A stretch of DNA of 64,000 nt from Microbulbifer litoralis (lineage in GTDB: Bacteria > Pseudomonadota > Gammaproteobacteria > Pseudomonadales > Cellvibrionaceae): NCBI RefSeq assembly GCF_023634065.1, contig NZ_JALKCV010000018.1:1-64000 (forward strand). The letters run 5' to 3'. Below the pieces are notes generated by a model. It was not told the origin of the DNA, did no database searches, and saw only the letters and a program-made list of their open reading frames with translations. Below are positions 40,188 to 54,527 of the stretch, piece by piece. Each line of letters begins with the position of its first letter. The stretch's first letter is position 1. The translations under genes and the position numbers were made by a program.

Positions 40188-41906
40188 TCAACGCCCGAAA
40201 CGCTTGAGCAGTTTTTTCAGCGGCAGGCAGTTGATCACATCGCCCTTTTCCAGCCAGCCGCGCCGCGCCTGGTCGATACCGAAGCGCATATAGTCCAGGT
40301 CGGTGACACTGTGGGCGTCGCTGGCAATGGAGATTTTCACCCCCAGCTCCTTGGCCATTTTGCAGCTTTCATCCGTCAGGTCCAGGCGGTCCGGCTGTGC
40401 ATTGAGTTCGATGGCACAGTCCCTGTCCGCGGCTTCCTGCAGTATCTTCTCCAGGTCAAACTCATAGGCCTCGCGCTCGTTGATCAGCCGGCCGCTGGGG
40501 TGGGCCAGGATATGGCAGTAGCGGTTGTCCAGCGCGCGCACCATGCGCTCGGTCTGCTTTTTGCGCGACAGGTCGAACTTGTGGTGCACCGCGCAGAGGA
40601 CGAAATCCAGTTCCTTGAGCACACTGTCCGGCAGGTCCAGCTTGCCGTCTTCCAGGATGTCCACCTCGATGGATTTCAGCAACCGGATATCATCCTGTTC
40701 GTCGTTGTATTTATCGATCGCCTGCAGCTGTTTGCGCAGGCGCTTTGCGTCCAGGCCGTTGGCGACAGTCAGGCGGCGCGAGTGGTCGGTGATCGCCAGG
40801 TATTCGTAACCGCGCCCGATGGCCGCTTCGGCCATCTTCTCCATCGAGTCGTGGCCATCGGTGGACCTGGTATGGGTGTGGAGGTTGCCGCGTATATCGT
40901 CGAGGGTCACCAGTCTGGGTAGTTTGCCGTCGCGCGCCGCCTCCAGTTCGCCGCGGTTCTCGCGCAGTTCGGGTTCGATATAGGGCAGGTCCATTTTCCC
41001 GTAGACGGACTTTTCCGTTTTGCCGGCGATGCGCTCATCGCCCTTGAAGACACCGTACTCGTTGACCTTGTAGCCCTTTTTGATGCCCAGCTTGCGAACG
41101 GCAATGTTGTGGTCCCTGGAGCCGGTAAAATAGTGCTGGGCAGCGCCGAAGCTGACCTGGGGGACCACGCGCAGGTCTACCTGCATACCGCTTCGCAGGT
41201 AGACGGTGGAGCGGGTTTTTCCCTTGGAGACGATTTCCTCCACTTCGTCGTAGTCGGTGAAATGGTCCATGATATCCGCGTCCTGCCTCGCGGTGATCAG
41301 GATATCCAGGTCGCCGACTGTCTCCTTGCGGCGGCGGTAGCTGCCGGCGATGGCGATGTCTTTGAGGCCCTCGGCTTTCTTCAGGTATTCGACCAGTGGC
41401 TTGGCGATCTCCTCTGCCTCGATCAGCTGGGTGCGTTTCTCGTCTCCGCTGTATTTTTCCAGGCGTTGTTTTATTTTCTCCTCGCTCTTCTCGCCGAAGC
41501 CCTCCACACTGCGGATGTCGCCGCGCTCGGCGGCCGCCTTCAGGTCGTCGATGGTGTCGATTTCCAGGGCGTCGTGCAGCGCCTTGACCCGTTTGGCTCC
41601 GAGTCCCTCGATTTTCATCAGTTCGCTGAGGGCGCTGGGTGTGCGTTCCTCCACTTCGTCCAGCAGAGGCAGTTCGCCGCTCTCCACCAGCTTCCTGATT
41701 TTCTCCGCCAGGTCTTCGCCGATATCCGGCAGCTCCGAAAGATCCTCGCCGTCGTCCAGCAGGTCGGCCATCGAGCGCGGATAGCCGCGCACCGTGCGCG
41801 CCGCATTGTGGTAGGCGCGCACGCGGAAGGGGTTGGCCCCCTCGATTTCCAGCAGGTCGGCCAGGCGGTCGAACTTGTCGGCGATTTCTCGATTGTGGAC
41901 CGGCAT
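40188..41906 (-). CDS. polX: PolX-family DNA polymerase with PHP domain
   Basis: 572 aa from the ATG at 41906. Residues 1-110 are the HhH 8-kDa-like domain, then a Pol-beta nucleotidyltransferase core with GSYRRRKETVGDLDIL (Gly188-Ser189, Asp199, Asp201) and a third Asp near 244 (MQVDLRVV). Residues about 335-570 are a PHP phosphoesterase with NLHTHTRSTDG, ITDHS and SDAHS. Bacterial PolX fills short gaps in base-excision repair, and the PHP part gives 3'-5' exonuclease or AP activity. It follows ligA by 70 bases on the same strand. Confidence 0.95.
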   Translation of the reverse strand: MPVHNREIADKFDRLADLLEIEGANPFRVRAYHNAARTVRGYPRSMADLLDDGEDLSELPDIGEDLAEKIRKLVESGELPLLDEVEERTPSALSELMKIEGLGAKRVKALHDALEIDTIDDLKAAAERGDIRSVEGFGEKSEEKIKQRLEKYSGDEKRTQLIEAEEIAKPLVEYLKKAEGLKDIAIAGSYRRRKETVGDLDILITARQDADIMDHFTDYDEVEEIVSKGKTRSTVYLRSGMQVDLRVVPQVSFGAAQHYFTGSRDHNIAVRKLGIKKGYKVNEYGVFKGDERIAGKTEKSVYGKMDLPYIEPELRENRGELEAARDGKLPRLVTLDDIRGNLHTHTRSTDGHDSMEKMAEAAIGRGYEYLAITDHSRRLTVANGLDAKRLRKQLQAIDKYNDEQDDIRLLKSIEVDILEDGKLDLPDSVLKELDFVLCAVHHKFDLSRKKQTERMVRALDNRYCHILAHPSGRLINEREAYEFDLEKILQEAADRDCAIELNAQPDRLDLTDESCKMAKELGVKISIASDAHSVTDLDYMRFGIDQARRGWLEKGDVINCLPLKKLLKRFGR

Positions 41907-41976
41907 GGGCAGTGGATTCTGCAGTTGGGTAAATGGTATCTCTTCTGGGTTCAGTATAGGGAACCCGGTTTGGGGG

Positions 41977-45079
<3,103 letters not shown>

Positions 45080-45303
45080 AATTCAGGAATAACGGCGGGA
45101 ACGCAGCCGGGAAATCAAGGCGCGCATTTTAGCAGTGTTGGACGCTTGTCACTAATGTCCTCTTTTGTGCCTCGCGAGAAATACCAATAAACCGGTAATA
45201 TCCGGTCATGGTTATCCCGGCGCGGCATTTGATATGCCCCCGGGGCCGCTGCGGAAGGGGCATTTAAAATGGCTTTATCGTTGCGCGTGTAACTAATAAG
45301 TGT

Positions 45304-45332
45304 TTGATTTTAAAAGGTCGTTATTTTGTAAT
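45304..45332 (+). promoter_or_regulatory. probable oad promoter
   Basis: TTGATT (45304-45309), 17 bases, TGTAAT (45327-45332), in the 285-base divergent gap between dusC and oadG. Confidence 0.5.
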
Positions 45333-45364
45333 AGCGGCCGCCTGAGCGGATCAAAGGAAAAATA

Positions 45365-45604
45365 GTGCAAGACACCTTACTTCAACAGGGGCTGGACATT
45401 ACCGTGTTCGGCATGGGAATCGTATTTACCTTCCTGCTGGTGCTGGTTATCGGTACCAGTATCATGTCCCGCATTATTGTCCGTAACTTTCCCGAAGCGG
45501 AGACAGCGGCTCCCACCTCAGCCAGACAGCTCGACGACAGCGCGCGCCTGCGCGCCATTGCCAAGGCAGCAGTCCAGAAACACCGCGAGCGCAATAAGCG
45601 TTAA
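45365..45604 (+). CDS. oadG: oxaloacetate decarboxylase gamma chain
   Basis: 79 aa from a GTG at 45365. One membrane segment (about 12-36) and a charged C-terminal tail ending in HRERNKR. In the Na+ pump the gamma chain holds alpha and beta together and its tail binds Zn. Small size, topology and position before oadA support the call; the sequence alone is weakly conserved. Confidence 0.85.
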   Translation: MQDTLLQQGLDITVFGMGIVFTFLLVLVIGTSIMSRIIVRNFPEAETAAPTSARQLDDSARLRAIAKAAVQKHRERNKR

Positions 45605-45686
45605 ATCCAGCGTATTAAGTAATACGTAATACCATTCAATTTTCTGGTTGCTGAAAACTTCAATAAATTGCCGAGAGAGATAACCC

Positions 45687-47480
45687 ATGACTGAGGTAAA
45701 GAAACCACTGGGTATTACCGATGTGGTCCTGCGCGATGCGCACCAGTCACTATTCGCGACCCGTTTGCGGCTGGACGATATGCTGCCGATTGCAGAAAAG
45801 CTGGACAAGGTCGGCTTCTGGTCACTGGAGTCCTGGGGCGGCGCCACTTTTGATGCCTGTATCCGCTATCTGGGCGAGGATCCCTGGGAGCGTATCCGCG
45901 AATTGAAAAAAGCCATGCCCAACACGCCGCAGCAGATGCTGTTCCGCGGCCAGAATATTCTCGGTTACCGCCACTATGCCGACGACGTGGTGGAAAAATT
46001 TGTCGAGCGCGCAGCGGAAAACGGTGTCGATGTTTTCCGTGTGTTCGACGCCATGAACGATATGCGCAACCTGCAGACGGCACTGCGCGCAGTCAAAAAA
46101 CAGGGCAGGCACGCCCAGGGCACCATTTCCTATACCGTGAGCCCGGTCCACACCATGGACCTGTGGGTGGACCTGGGGCGCCAGATCGAGGATATGGGAG
46201 CCGACTCCATCGCCATCAAGGATATGGCCGGCCTGCTGCGCCCCTACGACGGTTACGAGCTGGTCACGCGATTGAAGGAAGCTGTGGATATTCCGATCCA
46301 TATGCAGTGCCACGCCACGACCGGCCTTTCCACTGCCACCGCGCTGAAATGCGTGGAGGCGGGTATCGACAATGTGGATACCGCCATCTCCTCCATGTCC
46401 ATGACCTACGGCCACAGCCCCACCGAATCCCTGGTGGCGATTCTCGAGGGCACCGACCGCGATACCGGCCTGGATATCGAGCTGCTGGAGGAGATCGCCG
46501 GCTATTTCCGCGAGGTGCGCAAGAAGTACGCCAAATTCGAGGGCTCGCTCCGGGGCGTGGATTCGCGCATCCTGGTGGCGCAGGTGCCCGGCGGCATGCT
46601 GACCAATATGGAAAACCAGTTGCGCGAGCAGGGCGCCGGCGACCGGCTCGACGAGGTTCTGGAGGAAATTCCCCGCGTGCGCGAAGACCTGGGCTATATC
46701 CCGCTGGTCACCCCGACGTCGCAGATTGTCGGCACCCAGGCGGTACTGAACGTGCTGACCGGCGAGCGCTACAAGACCATCTCCAGGGAGACCGCGGCGG
46801 TACTGCGCGGCGAGTACGGCGCGACACCGGCGGAAGTGAACCGGGAGCTGCAGCAGCGGGTACTGGAAGGCGACGCGCCGGTAACCTGCCGCCCGGCGGA
46901 CCTGCTGCAACCGGAACTGGAGAAACTGACCGCGGAGCTGGAGGAAAAGGCCTCCGCACAGGATATCGCCCTGGCCGGCGACGGCGGGGAAATCGACGAT
47001 GTGCTGACCTACGCGCTCTTCCCTCAGATCGGTCTCAAATTCCTGCAGAACCGCGGCAACCCGGATGCCTTTGAACCGGCGCCCACCGGTGCCGGGGCCA
47101 GTGCGGTGACCAACGACAGGGGCGAGGGTGTCTATACCGTCACCATCGAAGGCAAGTCCTACACCGTCACCGTTGCCGACGGCGGCGACGTCACCGGTAT
47201 GGCACCGACGGACAACGGTTCTGCATCGACCGAATCCGCGCCCGTTGCGGCGGCCCCCGGCAGCGGCGGTGAGCCGGTCAAGGCGCCGCTGGCCGGCAAT
47301 ATTTTCAAGGTGCTGGCCAGGCCCGGCGACCAGGTTGCCGAGGGCGAGAGCATCGTGGTACTGGAGGCGATGAAGATGGAGACCTCGGTCAGTGCGCCGC
47401 GGGCCGGCACCGTCACTGAAGTGGCGGTGAAAGAGGGCGATGCCGTGGCGGTGGGCGATGTCCTGCTGTCCATCGCGTAA
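45687..47480 (+). CDS. oadA: oxaloacetate decarboxylase alpha chain
   Basis: 597 aa. The carboxyltransferase TIM barrel carries [29 protein letters not shown] and the metal-binding [10 protein letters not shown]. The C-terminus is a biotinyl domain with Lys563 in EAMKMETSV, after an Ala/Pro linker. It moves CO2 from oxaloacetate to biotin; the beta chain then decarboxylates carboxybiotin and pumps Na+ out. Confidence 0.96.
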   Translation: MTEVKKPLGITDVVLRDAHQSLFATRLRLDDMLPIAEKLDKVGFWSLESWGGATFDACIRYLGEDPWERIRELKKAMPNTPQQMLFRGQNILGYRHYADDVVEKFVERAAENGVDVFRVFDAMNDMRNLQTALRAVKKQGRHAQGTISYTVSPVHTMDLWVDLGRQIEDMGADSIAIKDMAGLLRPYDGYELVTRLKEAVDIPIHMQCHATTGLSTATALKCVEAGIDNVDTAISSMSMTYGHSPTESLVAILEGTDRDTGLDIELLEEIAGYFREVRKKYAKFEGSLRGVDSRILVAQVPGGMLTNMENQLREQGAGDRLDEVLEEIPRVREDLGYIPLVTPTSQIVGTQAVLNVLTGERYKTISRETAAVLRGEYGATPAEVNRELQQRVLEGDAPVTCRPADLLQPELEKLTAELEEKASAQDIALAGDGGEIDDVLTYALFPQIGLKFLQNRGNPDAFEPAPTGAGASAVTNDRGEGVYTVTIEGKSYTVTVADGGDVTGMAPTDNGSASTESAPVAAAPGSGGEPVKAPLAGNIFKVLARPGDQVAEGESIVVLEAMKMETSVSAPRAGTVTEVAVKEGDAVAVGDVLLSIA

Positions 47481-47493
47481 AGGGGAGACGCTC

Positions 47494-48804
47494 GTGCAGA
47501 ACCTGATCAACCTGTGGCAGTCGTCCGGTGTCTACCAGATGGCGACCGGCCAGTTCGCCATGATTCTCGTCGGGCTGGTGCTGCTGTTTCTCGCCATCCG
47601 CAAGAATTTCGAACCGTTGCTGCTGGTGCCCATCGGCTTCGGCGGTATCCTCGCCAATATTCCCGGCGCGGACCTGGCGCTGTCCGCGGCGGAGACTGCC
47701 ATCGTCTCCGGCGACAGCGGTGTGGTGCTGCAGATGGCGCAACTGCTGGGCGTCGACGGCGGCGATCTCCATGCCATGAAAGGGGCGCTGGCCAATGCAC
47801 CGGCGGCGATCAAGGGCCAGGCCGCGCAACTGGCGATCGACAACGGCTTCAGCAACGGCATGCTGTACAACTTCTACAGTGTGGCCATCGCTTCCGGTGC
47901 CGCGCCGCTGGTGATTTTCATGGGCGTGGGCGCGATGACGGATTTCGGCCCGCTGCTCGCCAATCCGCGTACCCTGTTCCTGGGCGCCGCGGCGCAGTTC
48001 GGTATTTTCGCCACCGTGATGGGTGCGGTGGGACTGTCGGTGGCCGGCATCATGGATTTCTCCATCGCCGATGCCGCCGCCATCGGTATCATCGGCGGCG
48101 CCGACGGCCCCACGGCTATCTACGTTTCCAGCCTGCTGGCACCGGAACTGCTCGGCGCCATCGCCGTGGCGGCCTACTCCTACATGGCACTGGTACCGCT
48201 GATCCAGCCGCCGATCATGCGCGCGCTGACGACGCCGGAGGAGCGCAGGATCGAGATGGTGCAACTGCGCCACGTCAGCAAGCGCGAGAAAATCACCTTC
48301 CCGCTGTTGCTGCTGATACTGGTGGCGTTGTTCCTGCCGGATGCGGCGCCGCTGCTGGGGATGTTCTGTTTCGGCAACCTGATGCGCGAGTGCGGTGTGG
48401 TGGCGCGCCTGTCGGATACGGCCCAGAACGCGCTGATCAATATCACCACCATTTTCCTCGGCCTGTCCGTGGGTTCGAAACTGGCGGCGGACAAGTTCCT
48501 GGACCCGAAGACACTGGGTATCCTGGCGCTGGGGATCGTCGCCTTTGCGATCGGCACAGCCTGCGGTGTACTGATGGCGAAACTGTTGAATGTCTTCAGC
48601 CAGCACAAGGTCAACCCGCTGATCGGTTCCGCCGGCGTCTCCGCGGTACCCATGGCCGCGCGCGTGTCCAACAAGATCGGCCTGGAGGCCAACCCGCACA
48701 ACTTCCTGCTGATGCACGCCATGGGCCCGAACGTGGCCGGCGTCATCGGTTCGGCGGTGGCGGCCGGCGTGATGATCACCATGGTTCGGGCGATGACTGG
48801 CTGA
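47494..48804 (+). CDS. oadB: oxaloacetate decarboxylase beta chain (Na+ pump)
   Basis: 436 aa from a GTG at 47494 with AGGGGAGA upstream, 13 bases after oadA. It is highly hydrophobic with around ten membrane segments. [45 protein letters not shown] carries the conserved Asp of the Na+ path, and the C-terminal [10 protein letters not shown] and [33 protein letters not shown] are standard. It couples carboxybiotin decarboxylation to Na+ export. Confidence 0.96.
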   Translation: MQNLINLWQSSGVYQMATGQFAMILVGLVLLFLAIRKNFEPLLLVPIGFGGILANIPGADLALSAAETAIVSGDSGVVLQMAQLLGVDGGDLHAMKGALANAPAAIKGQAAQLAIDNGFSNGMLYNFYSVAIASGAAPLVIFMGVGAMTDFGPLLANPRTLFLGAAAQFGIFATVMGAVGLSVAGIMDFSIADAAAIGIIGGADGPTAIYVSSLLAPELLGAIAVAAYSYMALVPLIQPPIMRALTTPEERRIEMVQLRHVSKREKITFPLLLLILVALFLPDAAPLLGMFCFGNLMRECGVVARLSDTAQNALINITTIFLGLSVGSKLAADKFLDPKTLGILALGIVAFAIGTACGVLMAKLLNVFSQHKVNPLIGSAGVSAVPMAARVSNKIGLEANPHNFLLMHAMGPNVAGVIGSAVAAGVMITMVRAMTG

Positions 48805-48955
48805 GGAGGGAACCGGATGCCGGGGACTCTGTGTTCGTCCTGGCGCTTGTCAGTTCGTTCAGGAAGGGCCCGCTACTGATATTTTCCTATCGACATGATA
48901 GTGGTATTCAGGCTCCTTTAACGACAGTCGAGTTCTGTATTCGTTCCATACGGTG

Positions 48956-49029
48956 GTCATTCCGGACTCGATCCGGAATCCAGGCCGCCGGGGCGCTGTC
49001 ACTGGATCCCGGATCGAGTCCGGGATGAC
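48956..49029. repeat. dispersed inverted repeat, copy 2
   Basis: GTCATTCCGG...CCGGGATGAC with internal ATCCGGAATCCA and TGGATCCCGGA arms; same element as at 13034-13108, differing mainly in the loop. It can form a long stem. Confidence 0.85.
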
Positions 49030-49094
49030 GCTTCGAAGTGCAGCCTTTGGTAAAAAGCCAGATAGAAATACCGATGTTGCTGCGAAGGCGCTGA

Positions 49095-49189
49095 TACCGA
49101 TAGCGGTTTGACAGACCTTATGAGACAGGGATGTCGATTAGAGCGTACAGGGATGTATCCACAGCGTGTCTGGCAAACCGCTATCGGTA
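49095..49189. repeat. hairpin intergenic repeat
   Basis: Arms of 22 bases (49095-49116 and 49168-49189) pair with one mismatch; each carries the run ACCGCTATCGGT or its complement. The 51-base centre has ACAGGGATG twice (GACAGGGATGTCG, TACAGGGATGTATCC). The pattern looks like a widespread Cellvibrionales/Pseudomonas intergenic repeat, from memory. Confidence 0.75.
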
Positions 49190-49246
49190 GCAGTGCCGCC
49201 ACTGGGCTTTATTTGTTGAATACGGGGCCCTGCGGTATCGGGGCCA

Positions 49247-49603
49247 CTAACGATTGACCCAGTCCCACGCCTCGAGCTGCTGGTCCTTATAGAAAAACCG
49301 CATTTCTGCATCCATAAACAGGTCGGAAAAACGGGTGCCCAGTTCCTCCCATTTTTCATCGCCGACAATGGCGGTCTTGCCATACTGGTGCGCGTGTTTG
49401 CGATCGAATTTCAGGTCTTCCCAGAGTGCGCCCATATCGAAGCCATCGAAGTCCTCGAGTTTGATATAGAAACGCAGGGCTCCGTATTCCTCCAGTTTCT
49501 TTTCCAGGTCCGGCAGCAACCGGCGGTAATCCTCGGCGGTGAGTTTGCCGTTGGCGGCCAGGGTCAGTACCCGGTTTTCATTCACCCCTTCCATTTTAAG
49601 CAT
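49247..49603 (-). CDS. SpoIIAA-like (STAS-type) protein
   Basis: 118 aa. The pattern NENRVLTLAANGKLTAEDYRRLLPDLEKKLEEYGALRFYIKLEDFDGFDMGALWEDLKFDRKH then KTAIVGDEKWE...FMDAEMRFFYKDQQLEAWDWV matches the SpoIIAA-like family, a small alpha/beta fold found in many proteobacteria, often stress-linked. It lacks a clear phosphorylatable Ser context. Twelve bases after the propeller gene, same strand. Confidence 0.85.
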   Translation of the reverse strand: MLKMEGVNENRVLTLAANGKLTAEDYRRLLPDLEKKLEEYGALRFYIKLEDFDGFDMGALWEDLKFDRKHAHQYGKTAIVGDEKWEELGTRFSDLFMDAEMRFFYKDQQLEAWDWVNR

Positions 49604-49615
49604 GCGAGTCTCCGC

Positions 49616-51790
49616 TCAGTGATCGTGGACGTCTGCTGTGGATGTCAGCCTGCCAAATGAGCGCGGCGGGCCTATCAGTGGTGTCTGGATCGGTGTCGCG
49701 GCCCCGGGCACGATGACAATGGAATTCTCGCCGGGGTTGATGTCGTAGAGCAGCGGGCCCGGTTTCTTCCAGTTGTTCATCAGCCAGATATTGCCGGAGG
49801 GGTCGATGCCGCCGCCGGTGATGCGCTCCAGGGCATTGCTGGTATAGCCGGTAAACGGCGATATGGGGTCGCCCATCGCCAGACCCTGTGGACAGTCGCC
49901 GGAACCGCAGAAGTGGGAAATGCCGGTATCGTCCCACTCGGTGTCGTTGGTCACGTCTTCAATCGGCGTGCGGCCGAAGTTGAACACCCACAGGGAGTCA
50001 CTGCCGTCCACGGCGCTGCCCCAGGGCAGGGTGAGGCCGCCTTCATTGGTGATTTGCGTGGGGGGGCTGCCATCGGCCGGGAACAGCACGATCGACGGTT
50101 GATTGCCATCCTGGGGATCGAATGGATCGGCGCAGGGCAGCTTCACCGCATCGGAACTGGACACCCACATATTCCCTTTGCTGTCGCCGGAAATGCCGAT
50201 CAGCCAGGACAGGTCCACCGAGGAGGAATCCACTACTTCCACGGTGCCGTCGGTCGAGACGATATACACCTCTGCCGACTGGTTGCCCGTGACCCAGGCG
50301 CGCCCCTTGGGATCGATGGAAATGGCGAACGGTTTCAGGTTCGGCGTGTCGCCGGTGGTGGCGCCGGGCAGCGGGATATTCCTGGCCAGCAGCGGGTTGC
50401 CCCCGGGAATCAGGGTGACCGTATCGTTGCCGCAGTTGGCCACCCAGATATTGCCCTCCCTGTCCGATACCGTACCCTGCGGCCACCCGATATTGCCGCG
50501 GGTAAAGCCACCGCGCGGCGAGAGCGGAATACCGCTGGGGTGGAACAGCGAGACGCTGTTGTGGGTGGCCGGGATTTTCCTGGCCGGGTCCGGCGGCACT
50601 GTGCCGTCTGCACAGGCGGGCGCCTCGAAACCGAAATTGCCGACCCACAGGTTGCCGCGCGGATCGAAGGTGACACCGAAGCCGGCACCACTGAGCCCGC
50701 CGCCGAAGTAGGGCGATCCGGGAAACGTCTCTCCCCAGGGGTAGAACTTCAGCAGTCGCTGGCCGGTGCAGGCGTATTCATCCGGCGCCGCCGGTTTGTA
50801 GTTGTTGACCACCCACGCGTAGCCGCGCCGGTCGATGGCGATATTGCCGGGACCGTTCATCAGGTTGCCGCTGTCCTGGTCGGAGTAGAAACCGCCGGTG
50901 AATTTCAGGAACAGCAGCCAGCTGGTGGGACGATCGCCGAGTGCCGGCTGGTAGATCGGGGATGCCAGCGACAGCAGGTAAATGGGGTCGTCGACATTAT
51001 CGGGGTAGTTCGGGTAGGCCGGGTGGCGGGTAAGGTTGGCCAGGGCCTCCAGCACGGTTTCCGGTTCGGGTTCGCCCGCGGGTGTGGTCACCGCAAACAG
51101 CGCATCGCAATTGCCCGCGCTGGCGACACAGGCGGCGACGACATTGCTCAGTGCATTGAACGTGTTGTAGGTATCCGTATCGCCGCCATTGGGCTTGCGG
51201 CGCAGTATCGGGCTGGCGTCGCCGGTGCGCGGGTCGGCCATATTCGCCGCCATCTTCACCGCGTTCAGCATACCGTATCGGTTGCCGCGGATTTCCCGCC
51301 CGCGGATAAACTGGGCGTAGGAAACGGCGGTGGCCACGGTGGTGCGTTCGTTGACGACGATATGCCGCGGCACCCGGTAGCCGCTGCCGATTACGCTGGC
51401 CAGCATCTTGGGCCCCTTTTCGGCGATCACGAAATAAACCGGTTTGAGCCGGGGGGAAAGCGCGAAGGGCTTTCGGTAATGCAGCCTGAAATTGCCGGCG
51501 TCGTCGGTGTGCGTGTGGGCGACGACACGGCCGTGTTTCGCCCCGCCCGCGTCGCTGGCATAGAGCGAAACCCGGTAGCCGGGCAGGGGGTTGCCGTTGC
51601 CGGATAGCGAGCCCCGCACCAGCATCTTCCCGCCGAAGCCGCGGTGGTCTTTCCAGAGGTCGAACAGCGGATGGGATTCATGGGGGCCGGCGGCCGCGGT
51701 GCCGGCCAGTACCAGCGCCGACAGCAGAACGAGGGCGCGGCCAGGCCGGCAGAGGGGAAAAACAACCGAGGGGGTGCATCGATCTTCCAT
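49616..51790 (-). CDS. large exported Vgb/NHL-like beta-propeller protein
   Basis: 724 aa from the ATG at 51790, with AAGG upstream; an earlier in-frame ATG lacks a site. The signal peptide ends near TAAAG (about residue 35). A carboxypeptidase-regulatory-like (Ig-like) domain is likely at 50-130 (GSLSGNGNPLPGYRVSLYASD). Blades such as DRRGYAWVVNNY, DPRGNLWVGNFG, DREGNIWVANCGNDTVTLI and DPSGNIWLMNNW build a propeller from about 300 on. Function unknown; it may bind or present a substrate. It follows the Mo subunit of system B on the same strand after 104 bases. Confidence 0.75.
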   Translation of the reverse strand: MEDRCTPSVVFPLCRPGRALVLLSALVLAGTAAAGPHESHPLFDLWKDHRGFGGKMLVRGSLSGNGNPLPGYRVSLYASDAGGAKHGRVVAHTHTDDAGNFRLHYRKPFALSPRLKPVYFVIAEKGPKMLASVIGSGYRVPRHIVVNERTTVATAVSYAQFIRGREIRGNRYGMLNAVKMAANMADPRTGDASPILRRKPNGGDTDTYNTFNALSNVVAACVASAGNCDALFAVTTPAGEPEPETVLEALANLTRHPAYPNYPDNVDDPIYLLSLASPIYQPALGDRPTSWLLFLKFTGGFYSDQDSGNLMNGPGNIAIDRRGYAWVVNNYKPAAPDEYACTGQRLLKFYPWGETFPGSPYFGGGLSGAGFGVTFDPRGNLWVGNFGFEAPACADGTVPPDPARKIPATHNSVSLFHPSGIPLSPRGGFTRGNIGWPQGTVSDREGNIWVANCGNDTVTLIPGGNPLLARNIPLPGATTGDTPNLKPFAISIDPKGRAWVTGNQSAEVYIVSTDGTVEVVDSSSVDLSWLIGISGDSKGNMWVSSSDAVKLPCADPFDPQDGNQPSIVLFPADGSPPTQITNEGGLTLPWGSAVDGSDSLWVFNFGRTPIEDVTNDTEWDDTGISHFCGSGDCPQGLAMGDPISPFTGYTSNALERITGGGIDPSGNIWLMNNWKKPGPLLYDINPGENSIVIVPGAATPIQTPLIGPPRSFGRLTSTADVHDH

Positions 51791-51894
51791 GAACCTTACT
51801 TCCCTGAAATACTTCCATCGGTTCACGACCGCGAAGAGTCGCAACTGCGTGTCTGCCGAAAGTATGGCACAGTTTTTCCGGCCTCCGTGCCGGC

Positions 51895-54066
51895 TCAGGC
51901 CAGCGCAAACGGCAACCTGTACATACGTTTTCCAGTGGCTGCTGCGATGGCGTTCCCCACGGCCGGAGCCAGTGGCGGCACACCGGGTTCACCGATGCCG
52001 GTGGGCGCATCGGTGGAAGGCACTATATGCACTTCCACCTTCGGCATTTCCCGCATACGCGTCGGCACATAGTTGTGGAAGTTGCTCTGCTGCACCCGCC
52101 CGTTCTCGAGCGTGATCTCATTGCGCAACAGTGTAGACAGGGCGAAGCCGATGGCACCCTCGACCTGGGCGGCGACGATATCCGGATTGATGGCCACGCC
52201 GCAGTGCACTGCGGCGACAATTTTGTCCACCTGAAAAGCGTCGCCGTCGACGGTCACATCCGCGACCAGCGCAACCGGGGTGCCGAAGGATCTGTGGCAG
52301 GCGATACCGCGACCGCGATTCTCGCCCGGGTTGCCGCCCCAGCCCGATTTGCCCGCGGCGAGTTTCAGGGTTTCCCGATCGCGCGCATCGGGCAATAGCT
52401 TCAGGCGGTATTCGACCGGGTCGGCGCCCGCCATCGCGGCCAGTGCGTCGATGGTGGTTTCCACCACATGGGCCGTATGGTTGTGGCCCACCGAGCGCCA
52501 CCAGAGGACCGGCAGCGGGGATTCGGCATTGAAGGAGCGCACGGAGAAATCGCCGATCTGATAGGGCGTATCCGCCAGTCCCTCGACACTGCTGTGGTCG
52601 ACGCCATCAGAGACCATCATCTGCTCGAAGGGGGTGCCGCTGAAAATCGACTGGGTCACCACCTTGTGTTGCCAGCCGCTGATGTCGCCTTCATCGTTCA
52701 GGCCCACCTCCAACTGGTGCAGCACCGCGGGCCGGTAGAAACCGCCGCGGATATCGTCCTCGCGACTCCACAGAAGATGCACCGGCGCCTTGCTGTCGCT
52801 GGCCTTGACGATCTGTGCCAGCTCCGCGACCCAGTCGCCCACGGGGTTGCCGCGGCGGCCGAAACTGCCGCCACTGAGCAGGGTATGGATCCGCACCCTG
52901 TCCACCCCGATACCCATGATTTCGGCGATCACCCGCTCGTCGATACTCTGCAGTTGGCTGCCGGCCCAGAGGTGCGCCTCGCCGTCTTTCATTTCCAGGG
53001 CGCAGTTGAGCGGCTCCATCGGTGCGTGGGCCAGGTAGGGGAAGGTGAATTCGGCGCTGAACTTCTGGGTCGCCCTGCCCAGGGCCGCGGCCGCATCGCC
53101 GCGATTGGCGGCCGGCAATCCCGCACCCTCGGCCTGCCTGCGGTAATCCGCCAGTATCTGCTCGCTGGAGCGGGTCTCGGCATTGCTGTTGTCCCACTCC
53201 ACTGACAGCAGGTCGCGGCCGCGCAGGGCACTCCAGCTATCCCTGGCCAATACCGCGACGCCGGTGGGAATCTGCACCGCGTCCAGTACCCCGGGCAGCT
53301 TCTTCGCCGCATCGGCGTCGAATCCCGTGGGGCGGGCGCCAAACAGCGGCGGGTGGGCGACGGCCGCGGTCACAGTACCGGGGCGGCGTATGTCGAGTGC
53401 AAAGGTTGCGCGACCATCGGTCTTGTCCGGGGAGTCGATGCGCGGCAGGTTTTTGCCGATCAGTTTCCAGTCGGCCGGATCTTTCAGCGGGGCGTCCCGG
53501 GGGACCGGCAATTGCATTGCATCGGCCGCCAGTTCGCCGTAGCTTGCCCTTTTGCCGGAACCGTGCAGGACGTGTCCCTTTTCGGCTTTCAGTTCGCCCA
53601 TCGGCAGCCGCCACTTTCGCGCCGCTGCCTCGACAAACATGCTGCGCGCGGCGGCACCGACCTTGCGCATCTGCTCCCAGGAGCCGGCCATGGAAGTGGA
53701 GCCGCCGGTGCCCATGACCGGGCCGAACACCAGGTTGTTGTAGACGGAGGCATCGTTGGGGGCGAATTCGAAATGCATCTGCGACCAGTCCGCCTCCAGT
53801 TCCTCCGCCAGCAGCGTGGCCAGGCCGGTCGTCACACCCTGGCCCATCTCGAGATATTTGCTGATCAGGGTGATGTTGTTGTCGGCATCGATGGTCAGGA
53901 ACAGGTTGGGCGGCGGCGTTTCCACTGCCTGCGGTACACCCTGGGCTCGCGCGCGGCGGCCGAAGGGCAGGTAAAAGCCGATTGCGAACACGGCGGCCCC
54001 GGTTGCAGCCGCCTTCAGGAATTGCCGCCGCGTCGCGGATGCCGGCTGGCCGGTGCTTCTGTTCAC
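51895..54066 (-). CDS. molybdo-hydroxylase large subunit, system B (IorB-like, Tat-exported)
   Basis: 723 aa. The Tat motif [20 protein letters not shown] is at 12-31. The body matches isoquinoline 1-oxidoreductase beta-type Mo subunits: [80 protein letters not shown] and the catalytic-Glu loop [18 protein letters not shown]. It needs the MCD cofactor and works in the periplasm. Its ATG overlaps the stop of the 2Fe-2S gene. Substrate unknown. Confidence 0.9.
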   Translation of the reverse strand: MNRSTGQPASATRRQFLKAAATGAAVFAIGFYLPFGRRARAQGVPQAVETPPPNLFLTIDADNNITLISKYLEMGQGVTTGLATLLAEELEADWSQMHFEFAPNDASVYNNLVFGPVMGTGGSTSMAGSWEQMRKVGAAARSMFVEAAARKWRLPMGELKAEKGHVLHGSGKRASYGELAADAMQLPVPRDAPLKDPADWKLIGKNLPRIDSPDKTDGRATFALDIRRPGTVTAAVAHPPLFGARPTGFDADAAKKLPGVLDAVQIPTGVAVLARDSWSALRGRDLLSVEWDNSNAETRSSEQILADYRRQAEGAGLPAANRGDAAAALGRATQKFSAEFTFPYLAHAPMEPLNCALEMKDGEAHLWAGSQLQSIDERVIAEIMGIGVDRVRIHTLLSGGSFGRRGNPVGDWVAELAQIVKASDSKAPVHLLWSREDDIRGGFYRPAVLHQLEVGLNDEGDISGWQHKVVTQSIFSGTPFEQMMVSDGVDHSSVEGLADTPYQIGDFSVRSFNAESPLPVLWWRSVGHNHTAHVVETTIDALAAMAGADPVEYRLKLLPDARDRETLKLAAGKSGWGGNPGENRGRGIACHRSFGTPVALVADVTVDGDAFQVDKIVAAVHCGVAINPDIVAAQVEGAIGFALSTLLRNEITLENGRVQQSNFHNYVPTRMREMPKVEVHIVPSTDAPTGIGEPGVPPLAPAVGNAIAAATGKRMYRLPFALA

Positions 54067-54527
54067 GAGCGGCCTCCGAGGTTTCTGGCGCTGCGGTGGA
54101 TGGCGGCGCGGATGCGTTGGTAGGTGCCGCAGCGGCAGAGGTTGCCCTCCATGCTCGCGTCGATATCCTCGTCACTGGGATCGGGGTTTTTCGACAACAG
54201 CGTGATCGCCGACATGATCTGGCCCGACTGGCAGTAGCCGCATTGCACCACGTTCAATTCCCGCCAGGCCCCGACGACGGCCTCGGCCACCGGGCCCTCG
54301 ATGGCCTCGATGGTGGTGATATCCCTGCCCGCGGCATCGCCCAGCATGACGGAGCAGGAGCGCGCCGCCTCGCCGTCGATATGCACGGTGCAGGCGCCGC
54401 ACAGGGCGCGGCCACAGCCGTATTTGGTGCCGGTCAGGTTCAGGTGATCGCGTATCGCCCACAACAGGGGCATCTGTGGATCCGCGTCCAACTGGTGGGA
54501 TTCGCCATTGATTTTCAGCGTGATCAC
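54063..54527 (-). CDS. 2Fe-2S subunit of molybdo-hydroxylase, system B (IorA-like)
   Basis: 154 aa from a GTG at 54527 with GGGAGA upstream; the open frame extends further but overlaps the cytochrome gene. Cys38, Cys43, Cys46 and Cys58 bind the plant-type cluster; Cys96, Cys99, Cys131 and Cys133 (CGYC, CRC) the second. Its GTG overlaps the stop of the cytochrome gene (GTGA), and its end overlaps the start of the large subunit: a tightly coupled trio. Confidence 0.93.
   Translation of the reverse strand: MITLKINGESHQLDADPQMPLLWAIRDHLNLTGTKYGCGRALCGACTVHIDGEAARSCSVMLGDAAGRDITTIEAIEGPVAEAVVGAWRELNVVQCGYCQSGQIMSAITLLSKNPDPSDEDIDASMEGNLCRCGTYQRIRAAIHRSARNLGGRS

Larger units (their letters stand above)
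48805..49246. other. 442-bp intergenic region with two repeat elements
   Basis: No gene is supported between oadB and the convergent SpoIIAA-like gene. It holds dispersed repeat copy 2 (48956-49029) and a 95-base hairpin element (49095-49189). Confidence 0.6.
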
